From positions 3,612,501 to 3,676,500 of the forward strand of contig NZ_CP060436.1 in NCBI RefSeq assembly GCF_003590145.2: 64,000 bases of DNA, read 5' to 3'. Position 1 is the first letter of the stretch. Every line of letters starts with the position of its first letter. This DNA comes from Pseudooceanicola algae (GTDB lineage Bacteria; Pseudomonadota; Alphaproteobacteria; Rhodobacterales; Rhodobacteraceae). The position numbers and the translations under genes were made by a program. Positions 53,546-63,588 of this stretch are shown piece after piece. Under the pieces are notes generated by a model. It did no database searches, was not told the DNA's origin, and was given only the letters and a program-made list of their open reading frames with translations.

Positions 53546-56500
53546 TTGGAAGTCTCCACACGGGTACGCAACAGGCTCGTGGCCTTGATGACGGCGACAT
53601 AGAACAGCGGGACCATGACGACCCCGATCAGGGCGGAAAAGATGATCCCCCCGAGCATCCCGGTGCCAATGGATTTCTGCGCGTTGGCCCCGGCGCCGGA
53701 GGCAAGGACCAGCGGCATGATGCCAAAGCCGAAGGCCAGCGATGTCATCAGGATCGGGCGCAGACGCTGACGCGACGCGGCCACCGTGGCCTCGAGCAGG
53801 TCCATCCCCCGACCGCGCAGCGTCTCGGCGAATTCGACGATCAGGATCGCGTTTCGCGCCGCAAGGCCGATGGTGGTCAGCAAGCCGACCTTGAAATAGA
53901 CATCGTTGGATTGCCCGAAGTACCAGGTCGCGACCATCGCCCCGAGGATACCCACCGGCACCGAGAGCATGACCGCGAAGGGCACCGACCAGCTTTCGTA
54001 CAGCGCGGCGAGGCAGAGGAAGACCACCAGCGCGGACAGGCTGTAAAGCAGCGTCTCCTGGTTGCCCGCCAGCCGCTCCTGATAGCTCAGCCCGGTCCAG
54101 GCCGTGCCGTAGCCGCCGCCCAGATCGGCGGTCAGTTCCTCCATCGCCGCCATCGCATCGCCCGAGCTTAGCCCCGCAGCGGCGGCACCGGAGATTTCCA
54201 GCGCACGTGTGCCCCCGTACCGGGCCAGTTTCGGGGTCACGGTTTCCCATTCCTGCGTGATGAAGGCCGAAATCGGCACCATCTCGGAATTCTCGCTGCG
54301 GACATACCATTGATTGATGTCCTCGGGTTGCATCCGGGCGGTTGCGGTGCCTTGCACGATGACCTCGCGCAGATCGTTTCCAAGCGGGAAATCGTTGACA
54401 TAGGAGCCCGAGAAGACCGTCGACAGCATTGAGTTCACATCCGAAAGCGACACGCCGAGGGCCTCGGCCTTCTGCTGATCGATCACCATCTTCAGCGAGG
54501 GTTCCGTGGCGTCTTCGTTGCCCCGCATGTTCGTGACGCGGCCATCTTCAGTGGCGAGCGTGACCAGCTTGTCCGCCGCAGCGCTCAGGGCGGCCTGGCC
54601 TGCACCCGACTGGTCCACGAGGTACATGGAGAAGCCCGATGCGGACCCCAGCCCCTGAATCGCCGGAGGTTGCACGACAAAGAACTTGCCCAGACGTGAT
54701 TGCGCAAAGGCCATGTTGGTGCGGTTCATCAGATCCGCGGCCTCAAGGCCGGGACGGTCATCGAAATCCTTCAGCTTGATGAACAGCATGCCATAGTTCT
54801 GGCCGCTGCCGCTGAAGCTGAAGCCGACGTTGGAAAACACGTTTTGCACGATGTCGGTTTCTTCCGTCAGCAGATGGGTTTCGAGCGCGGCAATCGCATG
54901 TTCGGTCTGCTGCGTGGTCGAACCCTGGGGCAGTTCCACGATGGTCATCAGCACGCCCTGATCCTCGGTCGGCAGGAACGAGCTGGGCAGGCGGTCATAG
55001 ACCCACCAGGCGGCAAATCCGACACCGAGCAGCAGCACCAGCACCCGGAAGGGGCGGCGCGCAAGGCGGGCCACGGTGGTGCCATAGCCCCCCGTCAGCC
55101 GGTCGAGCCCGGTGTTGAACCAGCGCAGCGGGGCGATGGTCCTTTTCTCATGCGCGGGCTTGAGAAGCTGCGCGCACATCGCCGGTGTCAGGATCAGCGC
55201 CACGAATAGCGACAGCACCATGGCCGAGATGATCGTGACCGAGAACTGCTTGTAGATCACGCCGGTCGATCCCGACATGAAGGCCATCGGCAGGAAGACC
55301 GCCGACAGGACCATCACGATGCCGATCAGCGCGGTCGAGATTTCTCCCATGCTTTTCTCGGTGGCGGCCACGGCGTCGAGGCCTTCTTCCTCCATCACGC
55401 GCTCGACGTTTTCGACGACCACGATGGCGTCATCCACAAGCAGGCCGATGGCCAGCACGAGGGCGAACATCGACAGGGTGTTGATCGACATGCCGAAGAC
55501 CGCCAGCACGCCGAAGGTGCCCAGCAGGACGACCGGCACGGCGATGGTCGGAATGATCGTCGCGCGCCAGCTTTGCAGGAACAGCAGGATCACGAGGAAG
55601 ACCAGCACCACCGCCTCGATCAGGGTGTGATAGACCTGTTCGATGGACTCCTCGACAAAGGGCGAGGTGTCGTAGGGGTATTCGACCGTCACGCCATCGG
55701 GCAGGGACGGGACCAGATTTTCGACCACGGCGCGCACCCGTTCGGCGGTGTCGACCGCATTGGCCCCTGTGGCAAGGTTGACACCAAAGCCCGCTGCGGG
55801 ATGGCCGTCAAAGCGGCTCGTGGTGCTGTAATCCTCGGCGCCAAGTTCGATTGTGGCGACGTCCTGAAGATAGACAGCCGACCCGTCGGTGTTGGTTTTC
55901 AGCAAGATGGACTGGAAGTCCTGGACCGACTGAAGCTGTGATTGCGCCGAAAGGGAGACGGTGAATTGCTGGCCCTCGGTGACCGGCTGATCACCGAGGC
56001 TGCCGACGGTGATATTGGTGTTCTGCTCGGAAACGGCGGTGGTCACGTCGTCGGCGGTCAGCTGGTACTGATAAAGCCGCGAGGGATCGAGCCAGATGCG
56101 CATCGCATATTCGCTGCCGAAGCTGTTGATGGAGCCGACGCCTTCGGTCCGCTGCACGGCATCTTCGATGGTGCTGCCCAGGATGTCGCCAAGCTCAAGC
56201 GTGGAATAGCGGCCATCCTCGCTGACCAGAGCGCCAACCAGAAGGATCGAGCTGGTCGAGCGGGTGACCGAAACACCGGAGGTCGTGACGCTGTCGGGCA
56301 GCTTGGATTCGACAAGCTGGAGCTTGTTCTGCACCTGCACCTGCGCCATGTCGGGATCGACCGTATCGTCGAAGGTCAGCGATACGCTGGCCGAGCCTTC
56401 GGTCGAGGAGGCGGTCATGTAGGTCAGGCCGTCCAGCCCGGTCAGCCCGTCTTCGATGATCGTGGTGACCGAATTCTCGACCGTCTGGGCCGAGGCCCCG

Positions 56501-56649
56501 CTATAGGTCGCGCTGATGCGAACGGTCGTGGGGGCGATGTCGGGATATTGCGAAATCGGCAGGCTCGAGACGCTGAAGGCCCCGACGAGCATGGCGACGA
56601 TCGCCAGGACCCAGGCAAAGACCGGGCGGTGAATGAAAAACGATGCCAT
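53542..56649 (-). CDS. RND multidrug efflux permease (AcrB/MexB family)
   Basis: 1035 residues. N-terminal MASFFIHRPVFAWVLAIVAML and PISQYPDIAPTTVRI, the HAE1 central motif LVDDAIVVVENVERVMEEE with proton-relay Asp residues, FLPTEDQGVL, and C-terminal RLRPILMTSLAFGFGIMPLVLASGAG. Twelve membrane segments and two porter domains. It exports drugs by proton antiport. Start is 3 nt after the adaptor stop. Confidence 0.96.
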   Translation of the reverse strand: MASFFIHRPVFAWVLAIVAMLVGAFSVSSLPISQYPDIAPTTVRISATYSGASAQTVENSVTTIIEDGLTGLDGLTYMTASSTEGSASVSLTFDDTVDPDMAQVQVQNKLQLVESKLPDSVTTSGVSVTRSTSSILLVGALVSEDGRYSTLELGDILGSTIEDAVQRTEGVGSINSFGSEYAMRIWLDPSRLYQYQLTADDVTTAVSEQNTNITVGSLGDQPVTEGQQFTVSLSAQSQLQSVQDFQSILLKTNTDGSAVYLQDVATIELGAEDYSTTSRFDGHPAAGFGVNLATGANAVDTAERVRAVVENLVPSLPDGVTVEYPYDTSPFVEESIEQVYHTLIEAVVLVFLVILLFLQSWRATIIPTIAVPVVLLGTFGVLAVFGMSINTLSMFALVLAIGLLVDDAIVVVENVERVMEEEGLDAVAATEKSMGEISTALIGIVMVLSAVFLPMAFMSGSTGVIYKQFSVTIISAMVLSLFVALILTPAMCAQLLKPAHEKRTIAPLRWFNTGLDRLTGGYGTTVARLARRPFRVLVLLLGVGFAAWWVYDRLPSSFLPTEDQGVLMTIVELPQGSTTQQTEHAIAALETHLLTEETDIVQNVFSNVGFSFSGSGQNYGMLFIKLKDFDDRPGLEAADLMNRTNMAFAQSRLGKFFVVQPPAIQGLGSASGFSMYLVDQSGAGQAALSAAADKLVTLATEDGRVTNMRGNEDATEPSLKMVIDQQKAEALGVSLSDVNSMLSTVFSGSYVNDFPLGNDLREVIVQGTATARMQPEDINQWYVRSENSEMVPISAFITQEWETVTPKLARYGGTRALEISGAAAAGLSSGDAMAAMEELTADLGGGYGTAWTGLSYQERLAGNQETLLYSLSALVVFLCLAALYESWSVPFAVMLSVPVGILGAMVATWYFGQSNDVYFKVGLLTTIGLAARNAILIVEFAETLRGRGMDLLEATVAASRQRLRPILMTSLAFGFGIMPLVLASGAGANAQKSIGTGMLGGIIFSALIGVVMVPLFYVAVIKATSLLRTRVETSK

Positions 56650-56652
56650 GGA

Positions 56653-57834
56653 TCAGTCCTCTGCGCCGCTGGTGTCGCCGGAGACGCTGTCCTGGACATT
56701 GCCGTCGGAGTCGATGGTTGCGGCCACCGGCGTGACGGCCTGACCGGCCTGCAGGGACGACAGCCCGTCCACGATCAGCTGATCGCCTTCGCTCAGCCCT
56801 TCACGCACGATCCAGGCGTTCCGGTAGCTGCCCTCGTCGGTCAGCGTGACCTGTTTCGCATTGCCGTCCTCGCCCACGATAAAGGCGGTCAGCTGGCCGG
56901 AGTTGGCCCGTGTGGCCGCGCGTTGCGGCACCAGGTAGGCCTGCATCGTGCCAATCACGATCTCGCTGCGCAGGAACATGCCGGGAATGACGATGTGATG
57001 GGGGTTGTCGAACTGGAAACGAACAGTGACGGTCCCGGTGGTCGTGGAAACCAGGTTGCCGGGGGTGACCAGCGTTCCCGTGCCCCTGTAGACATCGCCG
57101 TTTTCCAGCGTCAGCGTGGCCTCAAGGTCTTCGTTGGGCGTAAGGCTGCCCTCGTCGGCGCCCTTGCGGAATGACAGGATGCGCGCGCTGGTCTCTACCA
57201 TATCGACATAGATCGGGTCCGAGCGCACGATGGTCGTCAGCTCGTCACTTTGCCCTGCGGTTACAAGATCCCCGACAGAGACGGTGGACACATCCGGGCG
57301 CCCCTCGATCGGGCTTGTCACGGTGGCCCAGGACAGTTCCGTCTGGGCGTAATCGAGCGCCGCCTGCGCGGCCTCCAGCGTCGCTTCGGCTTCGGCCAGG
57401 CTGGCGCGCGCCTCTTCGACCTCGGCTTCGGTATATCCGCGCCCCGACAGTCCTTCGGCGCGATCATAGGCCGATTGGGCCACGGGCAGATTGGCCCGCG
57501 CCTTGGCCAGATCCGCACGCGCCGAGGCTTCGGCAGCCAGGTAGGCGGAATCGTCGATGCGGAACAGCGGATCCCCCACGGCAAGCTGGTCGCCCGGTGT
57601 ATAGAGGACCTCTTCGATCACGCCGCCGACGCGCGGGCGCACCTCGACCTCCTGAAAGGCAACGGCGCGGCCCGGCAAGGAGGCCGAACGCGGCACTTCT
57701 TCCAGTCGGGCCTCGATCACGCCGACCTCCATCGGGCCCGCCGGACCTGTTGGCGCCCCTTGGGCCGATGCGATTGATGCGAGAACCGACAGCACCATTG
57801 CGGCCCCCGAGAGCTTTTGAACGCCAGCTAGCAT
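56653..57834 (-). CDS. RND efflux periplasmic adaptor subunit
   Basis: 393 residues. Signal peptide (VLSVLASIASAQ), then the AcrA-type order: PGRAVAFQEVEVRPRVGGVIEEVLYTPGD lipoyl domain, coiled coil (ASARADLAKARANL, ASLAEAEATLEAAQAAL), APIEG-like SPIEGRPDVS, and beta-barrel. No lipobox Cys is seen at the expected site. First gene of the adaptor-permease-channel operon, divergent from the TetR gene. Confidence 0.94.
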   Translation of the reverse strand: MLAGVQKLSGAAMVLSVLASIASAQGAPTGPAGPMEVGVIEARLEEVPRSASLPGRAVAFQEVEVRPRVGGVIEEVLYTPGDQLAVGDPLFRIDDSAYLAAEASARADLAKARANLPVAQSAYDRAEGLSGRGYTEAEVEEARASLAEAEATLEAAQAALDYAQTELSWATVTSPIEGRPDVSTVSVGDLVTAGQSDELTTIVRSDPIYVDMVETSARILSFRKGADEGSLTPNEDLEATLTLENGDVYRGTGTLVTPGNLVSTTTGTVTVRFQFDNPHHIVIPGMFLRSEIVIGTMQAYLVPQRAATRANSGQLTAFIVGEDGNAKQVTLTDEGSYRNAWIVREGLSEGDQLIVDGLSSLQAGQAVTPVAATIDSDGNVQDSVSGDTSGAED

Positions 57835-57885
57835 GATCCTGTGATCCCTTGACTGTTTCGAAGTGTCGGTGCTTAATATGCACAG

Positions 57886-57902
57886 TTTGCACAGTATGCA
57901 AA
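57886..57902. promoter_or_regulatory. TetR operator candidate at the efflux operon
   Basis: TTTGCA-CAGTA-TGCAAA is a perfect 6-bp inverted repeat in the 78-nt gap between the adaptor and TetR genes. A half-similar TGCACAGT precedes it. It lies 11 nt before the TetR start codon. Confidence 0.6.
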
Positions 57903-57912
57903 GAGCAACGAG

Positions 57913-58494
57913 ATGACACTTAGTTTACGAGACAGGCGGCGCCTGGAGACAGCCCGTGAAATCCAGCAGGCGACGTTGCGATTGGCCATGCGCGAAGGCT
58001 TCGACGCCGTGACGACAGAAGCGATTGCGGCAGAGGCCGGTATCAGCACGCGCACCTTCTTCAACTACTATCCGAACAAGGAATCTTCGGCGATCGGCGT
58101 GCCTCCGGGGTATCGCACCGAAGACAAGGCGGCGCTGCGCACGGGCACCGGGCCGTTGGCCACGGACATCAAGGCGTTTCTTGATCGGCACATGATGGCG
58201 CTGGCCGAGAACGAGGAAACCTTGCGGATGGTCCGCAAGATCGTGCGTGCCAACGCCAAGGCCAGCGGCGTCCTGGATCGCATTCACCTTGACGAGCGCG
58301 ACGAGCTGGCCGAATGCCTGCGCCCCCGCGTCAACGACGTGCACGTCGCGATAGCGCTTGCCGCCAATGCGGCGGCCTGCACATCACGCGCGATCCACCT
58401 ATGGGAGAACGAGGATAGCGTGCCCCTGGCACAGGCCCTCGATACCATCTGGGCCGGACAAGTCACTGCCGCGCGATTGCTGACGGCCGGATAG
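57913..58494 (+). CDS. TetR family regulator of the efflux operon
   Basis: 193 residues. HTH (LRDRRRLETAREIQQATLRLAMREGFDAVTTEAIAAEAGISTRTFFNYYPNKESS), then an all-helical ligand domain. Divergent from the adaptor gene and very close to the palindrome at 57886. It is probably the local repressor of the efflux operon. Confidence 0.92.
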   Translation: MTLSLRDRRRLETAREIQQATLRLAMREGFDAVTTEAIAAEAGISTRTFFNYYPNKESSAIGVPPGYRTEDKAALRTGTGPLATDIKAFLDRHMMALAENEETLRMVRKIVRANAKASGVLDRIHLDERDELAECLRPRVNDVHVAIALAANAAACTSRAIHLWENEDSVPLAQALDTIWAGQVTAARLLTAG

Positions 58495-58542
58495 TCGCCC
58501 TCGAACTAAGCCTGCGCTCGCGCTGCGGGATCGAGGCCTCCT

Positions 58543-59511
58543 CTACTCGGGAACACAGATTTCGCCGCGGGCAATGGCACGGCCCGTTCCGAACAGGAGA
58601 CCGGCGATGATCAGGCATAGTGCAGTCAGACCGACCTGACCGGCCAGTGTGTGACCCGGGCTGGCTGCCAGAGTGCCAAAGCGCAGGCTGGCAAGGGTCA
58701 GCGCGGCGACCGGAAAGCTGAGCGCCCAGAGGGACAGGGAAAATGGTTGGCCGCGCAGCTTGCCGACCTGGGTCAGGGCCAGCCCCAGAAAGACCAGTGT
58801 CGCGCCGTAGAGGATCCGCGCGAAGGCGTCCAGCACGCCGCCATTCAGTTGCAGCCAGGCAAGGAACGTCACCGCAGGGGGCGCTATCAGGATCGCCAGT
58901 GTCGGCACCATGCGCCCCGGCAGGGGATCGTGAAAGATCAGCCTGTTCATGACCAGAACAAGCAGGACGATCCAGAAGATCAGGCCGGCCGAAAAGAACA
59001 CCCAGGACGTTTCGGGAAAGCCAAGGCCGACCCCCGCCACCGGTGCCACCACGTTGCCCACGGCCGGAATGAACCAGGCGGGCGAGATATGGATGGTCTG
59101 GAACTTGCGATGGCCGATCCAGTTGGACAGGACTGCCAGCGACAGTGTCGCCTGGCTTGCGGCGCCGATCAGCCAGATCACCCGCGCCAGACCTTGCGAC
59201 GTCGGGGCCAGCGCCGTGGCAATCAACAGCATCGAAATTGAGAACGCCGGAAAGAAGGCCAGCTTGACCGGGTGCTTCCATTCCGCCGCGACGGCCCCGG
59301 GATACCGCAGCGCCTTGAGCGAATAGATACTGACCAGGGTCACGAAGACCGCCACCGTCCCCGCCAACGCCACCAGACCGGCAAGGGGAAGCCCCGCGAG
59401 ATGCAGCGCGGTCGTCAGCCCGGACAGCCCCATGACGGCGGCAAAGAACGGCACCGGAAAGTGTTCAAGCCGCGATGTCCGCGCCTCGGACCGGCTGTCT
59501 GATAAGGTCAT
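58543..59511 (-). CDS. SLAC1/TehA-type anion channel family protein
   Basis: 322 residues with about ten membrane segments. FPVPFFAAVMGLSGLTTALH, GAVAAEWKHPVKLAFFPAFSIS, and the conserved aromatic gating region near GVLDAFARILYGATLVFLGLAL. Members transport dicarboxylates or anions or confer tellurite resistance. ATG 59511 is used; the upstream part of the open frame looks non-coding. Convergent with the TetR gene. Confidence 0.85.
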   Translation of the reverse strand: MTLSDSRSEARTSRLEHFPVPFFAAVMGLSGLTTALHLAGLPLAGLVALAGTVAVFVTLVSIYSLKALRYPGAVAAEWKHPVKLAFFPAFSISMLLIATALAPTSQGLARVIWLIGAASQATLSLAVLSNWIGHRKFQTIHISPAWFIPAVGNVVAPVAGVGLGFPETSWVFFSAGLIFWIVLLVLVMNRLIFHDPLPGRMVPTLAILIAPPAVTFLAWLQLNGGVLDAFARILYGATLVFLGLALTQVGKLRGQPFSLSLWALSFPVAALTLASLRFGTLAASPGHTLAGQVGLTALCLIIAGLLFGTGRAIARGEICVPE

Positions 59512-59931
59512 GTCGTCTCCGATGCGGAAGGCTTTGCTTGGGCAATCCTCCCCAAAATCAGGGGTCTGCGGAAGTATTATATTTTCCGATGACGTCCCCC
59601 CGGCTGTGTCATGTGTCGATGCCAGAAGTCCGACCGGGAGCGTTGCCGGTTCGCGGTCGGCAAGCTTCAGGGGCGGTATGGGCCCTCCTGCCGGAGCCGA
59701 TGCTGCCATAGGGGTTTTCGGACCCGGCGATCGTTCAGCCTGAGGTATATCTGCTGCGGTTCACCGGGGGGCGGCGGTGTCGGGCCCTTTGTCGGGCGAC
59801 TTATGCCTGTTCTATTCCCGCCTGCGCCTCTGGACAGGGCCAACAGGTGTTGTATGCGTTAGGAATTGCGTTCCGCTTGCCTCTTCTTTCGCGAGACGGC
59901 GCATTTCGAAGCATTACCCATGGGAGGAATC
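59512..59931. other. divergent promoter region, SLAC1 gene to TRAP binding-protein gene
   Basis: 420 nt without a gene I can support. GGGAGGAA just before 59932 is the ribosome site of the binding-protein gene. The frame on the plus strand at 59611-59862 is not family-like. Confidence 0.45.
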
Positions 59932-61026
59932 ATGGATCGTCGTTCTTTCATTCGCCAAGCTGGCCTGGCCGGTGCGGGCGCTGGCGCTGCCGCTTTGGCA
60001 ACCCCCGCCGTTGCACAGGATCGCATCACCTGGCGCATGGTCACCACCTGGCCGAAGAATTTCCCCGGCCTCGGTGTCGGCGCGCAGCGTATGGCTGACC
60101 GTATCACCACCGCCTCGGGCGGCCGCCTGACCATCCAGGTCTATTCGGCCGGCGAAATGGTTCCGCCGCTGCAATCGCTGGATGCCGTCATCGATGGCAC
60201 CGCGGAAATGAGCCACGGTGCCGCCTACTACTGGCAGAACAAATCCACCGCCCTGTCGTTCTTCACCGGCGTGCCCTATGGCATGACCTCCGGCGAACTG
60301 GCCGCATGGGTCGGTCACATGGGCGGTCAGGAACTGTGGGACGAGGTCTATGACCAGTTCGGCGTTCAGGGCTTCCTGTCGGGCAACACCGGCACACAGG
60401 CCGGCGGCTGGTTCCGGGAAGAAGTCACCGGTCTCGACAGCCTGAAGGGCCTGCGCTTCCGGACCCCCGGTCTTGGCGGCCGCGTCTGGGAAAAACTGGG
60501 CGCCACGGTCACCAACATGGCGGCGGGCGAGATCTTCCAGGCACTGCAATCGGGTGCGCTGGACGCGGCCGAATTCGTCGGCCCCTACAACGACCTGGCC
60601 CTCGGCTTCTACCAGGTGGCGAAGAACTATTACTTCCCCTCCTTCGTCGAACCCGGTCTGGCCACCGAACTGGTCGTCGACAAGGCCAAGTACCAGGCCC
60701 TGCCCGAAGATCTGCAAGCCATCGTTCGCGATGTCTGTCAGGCCGAATACGACACGGTTTCCTCGGACTTCATTGCCAACGACCCGCGTGCGCTCAAGAC
60801 CCTGGTCGATGACCACGGCGTGCAGGTGCGCCAGTTCCCCGATGAGATCCTGGAAGCCGGTGCCGTGGCCTCGATGGAGATCATCTCGGAGCTGCGCGAC
60901 AGCGATGACGAGATGACCCGCAAGGTCACCGAGCACTTCATCGAGTCGCTGAACCTGATGCGGACCCGGACCGAAGGCAACGACATGAACTTCATCGAAG
61001 CCCGCGAAAAGTACTTCACGCTCTGA
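59932..61026 (+). CDS. TRAP transporter substrate-binding protein (TakP-like)
   Basis: 364 residues. Tat signal (MDRRSFIRQAGLAGAGAGAAALATPAVA), then the TakP pattern WPKNFPGLGVGAQRMADRI and a conserved YYWQNKSTALSFF. TakP of Rhodobacter binds 2-oxo acids with sodium or calcium. ATG 59932 follows GGGAGGAA. The matching permease genes lie downstream but in the opposite orientation. Confidence 0.9.
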   Translation: MDRRSFIRQAGLAGAGAGAAALATPAVAQDRITWRMVTTWPKNFPGLGVGAQRMADRITTASGGRLTIQVYSAGEMVPPLQSLDAVIDGTAEMSHGAAYYWQNKSTALSFFTGVPYGMTSGELAAWVGHMGGQELWDEVYDQFGVQGFLSGNTGTQAGGWFREEVTGLDSLKGLRFRTPGLGGRVWEKLGATVTNMAAGEIFQALQSGALDAAEFVGPYNDLALGFYQVAKNYYFPSFVEPGLATELVVDKAKYQALPEDLQAIVRDVCQAEYDTVSSDFIANDPRALKTLVDDHGVQVRQFPDEILEAGAVASMEIISELRDSDDEMTRKVTEHFIESLNLMRTRTEGNDMNFIEAREKYFTL

Positions 61027-61049
61027 ACGCGCGTCTTTGCGACATTGAA

Positions 61050-61079
61050 AAGGCCCGGGCAGATGCCCGGGCCTTTTGC
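61050..61079 (+). terminator. intrinsic terminator between the TRAP binding-protein gene and the convergent permease genes
   Basis: AAGGCCCGGGC-AGAT-GCCCGGGCCTT with TTTT after it on the plus strand. An 11-bp perfect stem, 24 nt past the stop; it can act in both directions. Confidence 0.88.
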
Positions 61080-61138
61080 GTTTCCGATACCCGGTTCATT
61101 GGGCGCTGCGGTGGAAGGGGGGCGCAGCGCCCTTGGCT

Positions 61139-62530
61139 CTAGCCCGCGATGATCGAGGGCAGCCAGGTGACGACCTGGGGGAAGGCGAACAGCAGGGCGA
61201 TGGCCAGGATCTGCAGCGCCACGAAGGGCAGGATGCCCCTGTAGATCGCCGATGTCGGCACATCGTCCGGCGCCACGCCGCGCAGGTAGAACAGCGCAAA
61301 GCCGAAAGGCGGCGTCAGGAAGGAGGTCTGCAGGTTCACCCCCACCATGACGCCCAGCCAGACCGGGCTGATGTCCATGCCCAGAAGGATCGGCGCGGTG
61401 ATCGGGATCACGATGAAGATGATCTCGAAGGTGTCCAGGATGAAGCCCAGCACGAACATGATGGCCATCACAACTGCCACGGCCATCAGCGGTCCACCCG
61501 GCAAGCCGGTCAGGAATTCATGCACCAGGGCGTCGCCGCCCATCATGCGGAACACCACGGAAAAGACCGCGGCCCCGAACAGGATGATGAAGACCATGCT
61601 GGTGATGGTGGCCGTCTGGACCGCCGTCTGATGCAGGATCTTCCAGGACAGCTTCCAGCGCAGCGCCGCCAGCAATGTAGCGCCGACCGCCCCGACAGAG
61701 GCCGCTTCGGTCGGAGTGGCAATCCCGCCCAGGATCGAGCCCAGCACGGCCAGGATCAGCAGCAGCGGCGGCACCAGCGCGGTCATGATCTCGCGCTTCA
61801 GGTGGTGTTTCTCTTCGGGCGGCACCGGGGTGGCAGGGCAGCTTTCGGGATCGGTCGCCGCCTTGAACAGCACCCAGCCGATATAAAGCAGCACCAGCAT
61901 CACACCGGGCAGCAGCGCGCCGGCAAACAGATCCCCGACCGAGACGGGCGCGGGGGCAAAGTTGCCCTTGGCCATCTGCACCTGCGCGTTGATCCCCGAC
62001 AGCATGTCGCCCATGAAGATCAGCACCGTCGAGGGCGGAATGATCTGCCCCAGCGTGCCCGAGGCACAGATCACCCCGGTGGCCAGCGTCGGCTTGTAGC
62101 CCGCGCGGGTCATCGCCGGCAGCGAAATCAGGCCCATGGTGACCACCGTGGCCCCCACGACCCCGGTCGAGGCCGCCAGCATGGCGCCCACGATCACCAC
62201 GGAAATCGCCAGACCGCCGCGCATGTTGCCGAACAGCTTGCCCATGGTCATCAGCAGCTGTTCCGCGATCTGCGACCGTTCCAGCATCACGCCCATGAAG
62301 ACGAACAGCGGCACGGCCACGAGGACCTCGTTCGTCATGTAGCCGATGTAGCGATTGGGCAGAGAGCCGAAGTTCGACGGGTCGAAGACCCCGAAATGCA
62401 TCCCCAGCAGGGCAAACAGCAGCGAGGTCCCCGCCAGGGTGAAGGCCACCGGGAACCCCAGCAGCAGGAAGCCGATGATGCCGACGAACATCAGCCCGGA
62501 GAGCAACTCTCCGATCAGAAGGGGATCCAT
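61139..62530 (-). CDS. TRAP transporter large permease (DctM family)
   Basis: 463 residues with about 12 membrane segments. PLFVFMGVMLERSQIAEQLL, STGVVGATVVTMGLISLP, ASGTLGQIIPPSTVLIFMGDM and C-terminal NLQTSFLTPPFGFALFYLRGVAP. A larger cytoplasmic loop (PESCPATPVPPEEKHHLKR) is present in the middle, as in TakM-type proteins. The start 62530 shares a base with the dctQ stop (TGATG). Confidence 0.94.
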   Translation of the reverse strand: MDPLLIGELLSGLMFVGIIGFLLLGFPVAFTLAGTSLLFALLGMHFGVFDPSNFGSLPNRYIGYMTNEVLVAVPLFVFMGVMLERSQIAEQLLMTMGKLFGNMRGGLAISVVIVGAMLAASTGVVGATVVTMGLISLPAMTRAGYKPTLATGVICASGTLGQIIPPSTVLIFMGDMLSGINAQVQMAKGNFAPAPVSVGDLFAGALLPGVMLVLLYIGWVLFKAATDPESCPATPVPPEEKHHLKREIMTALVPPLLLILAVLGSILGGIATPTEAASVGAVGATLLAALRWKLSWKILHQTAVQTATITSMVFIILFGAAVFSVVFRMMGGDALVHEFLTGLPGGPLMAVAVVMAIMFVLGFILDTFEIIFIVIPITAPILLGMDISPVWLGVMVGVNLQTSFLTPPFGFALFYLRGVAPDDVPTSAIYRGILPFVALQILAIALLFAFPQVVTWLPSIIAG

Positions 62531-63105
62531 CAGACGGCCTCCACGGGATGCGCGGGATCGTTCCGGCGGGTATAGCGAATGCGTTCAGGCACCAGGTCCT
62601 CGTGCCCGGTCAGGGTCAGGACAGAGCGCAGGATCATGGCCAGCCCCTGCAGGGCGATCAGCAGGGCGAAGACCAGGATGAAGGTCTTGAGCACGAAAAG
62701 CCCCGGCATCCCGCCGACGTTGGCCGATCCTTCGCCGTAGCTCCAGGCGCGTTTGACGAAGGGCAGGGAATAGGTCCAGACGACGTACATGGCGGGCATC
62801 AGGAACAGCACGACACCGATCAGGTCGATGACGGCCTTCTTGCGCGGGCTGGCCGGGCGATAGAAGATATCGACCCGGACGTGGTTGTCCCGCAGCAGGG
62901 CGAAACCGGCCACGGCGGTGAACATGGCGCCGTTCAGCCAGATGTAGAGATCCTGCATCCAGACATAGCTGATGGCGAAAACGTACCGCTGCACCACCAC
63001 GGTGAAGCAGACGAGAACGATGCCGACCGAAAGCCAGGACAGCACGGTCCCGACCAGCGCATTGATCGCGCAGATTATCGCGGCGATCCTCCCAAGGATC
63101 TGCAT
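62530..63105 (-). CDS. TRAP transporter small permease (DctQ family)
   Basis: 191 residues, four membrane segments with VQRYVFAISYVWMQDLYIWLNGAMF, LLRDNHVRVDIFYRP and a C-terminal helix. ATG 63105 follows AGAGGA. Pairs with the DctM above; together with the convergent binding protein they form one uptake system. Confidence 0.92.
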   Translation of the reverse strand: MQILGRIAAIICAINALVGTVLSWLSVGIVLVCFTVVVQRYVFAISYVWMQDLYIWLNGAMFTAVAGFALLRDNHVRVDIFYRPASPRKKAVIDLIGVVLFLMPAMYVVWTYSLPFVKRAWSYGEGSANVGGMPGLFVLKTFILVFALLIALQGLAMILRSVLTLTGHEDLVPERIRYTRRNDPAHPVEAV

Positions 63106-63588
63106 GGTATATCCTCTTTTGACAGGCACGGCCCCCGCCATGCGATTGACCTGCTCTATGCCGCGTCAACCAGGGGAGTCCAAGAGTTGAGCGCCAGGAA
63201 AAGTGGAGCTTTACCGCGAAAAGGGCCCGGCGCAAGCCACCGGAGGTTCCTTGGGCGGATTGAACCGGATCTTTGCCCGACGAGACCGGGGGGCGCATGG
63301 CAGGACCCCGGCGCCGATCTTGAAACCATATCGAAGCGCCCGGCGGGTGAGATTCTGACCGGCTTTGCATATCAGAAGGTATGCCACACGCCCAAGACCC
63401 TCCCCCTCGCCGGCGCAACCGATGGCCCCGGCCTTGCTGGTGCATCTTCCCTTGCCTGTCCGGGAACAGGGCAGGCGCATGGCCGCGCAAGCGCATCAAT
63501 TCAGTGATCTGAAGCCTGAAACAAGGTGAGGCTGCGTCACGGCAACAGGCAGATGGGGACAGATGGGCGATCCATCGCTTCGCGATGA
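63106..63588. other. non-coding region upstream of the TRAP small permease
   Basis: 483 nt. No gene is supported; it presumably carries the permease promoter. It has several short frames but none with family character. Confidence 0.4.
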
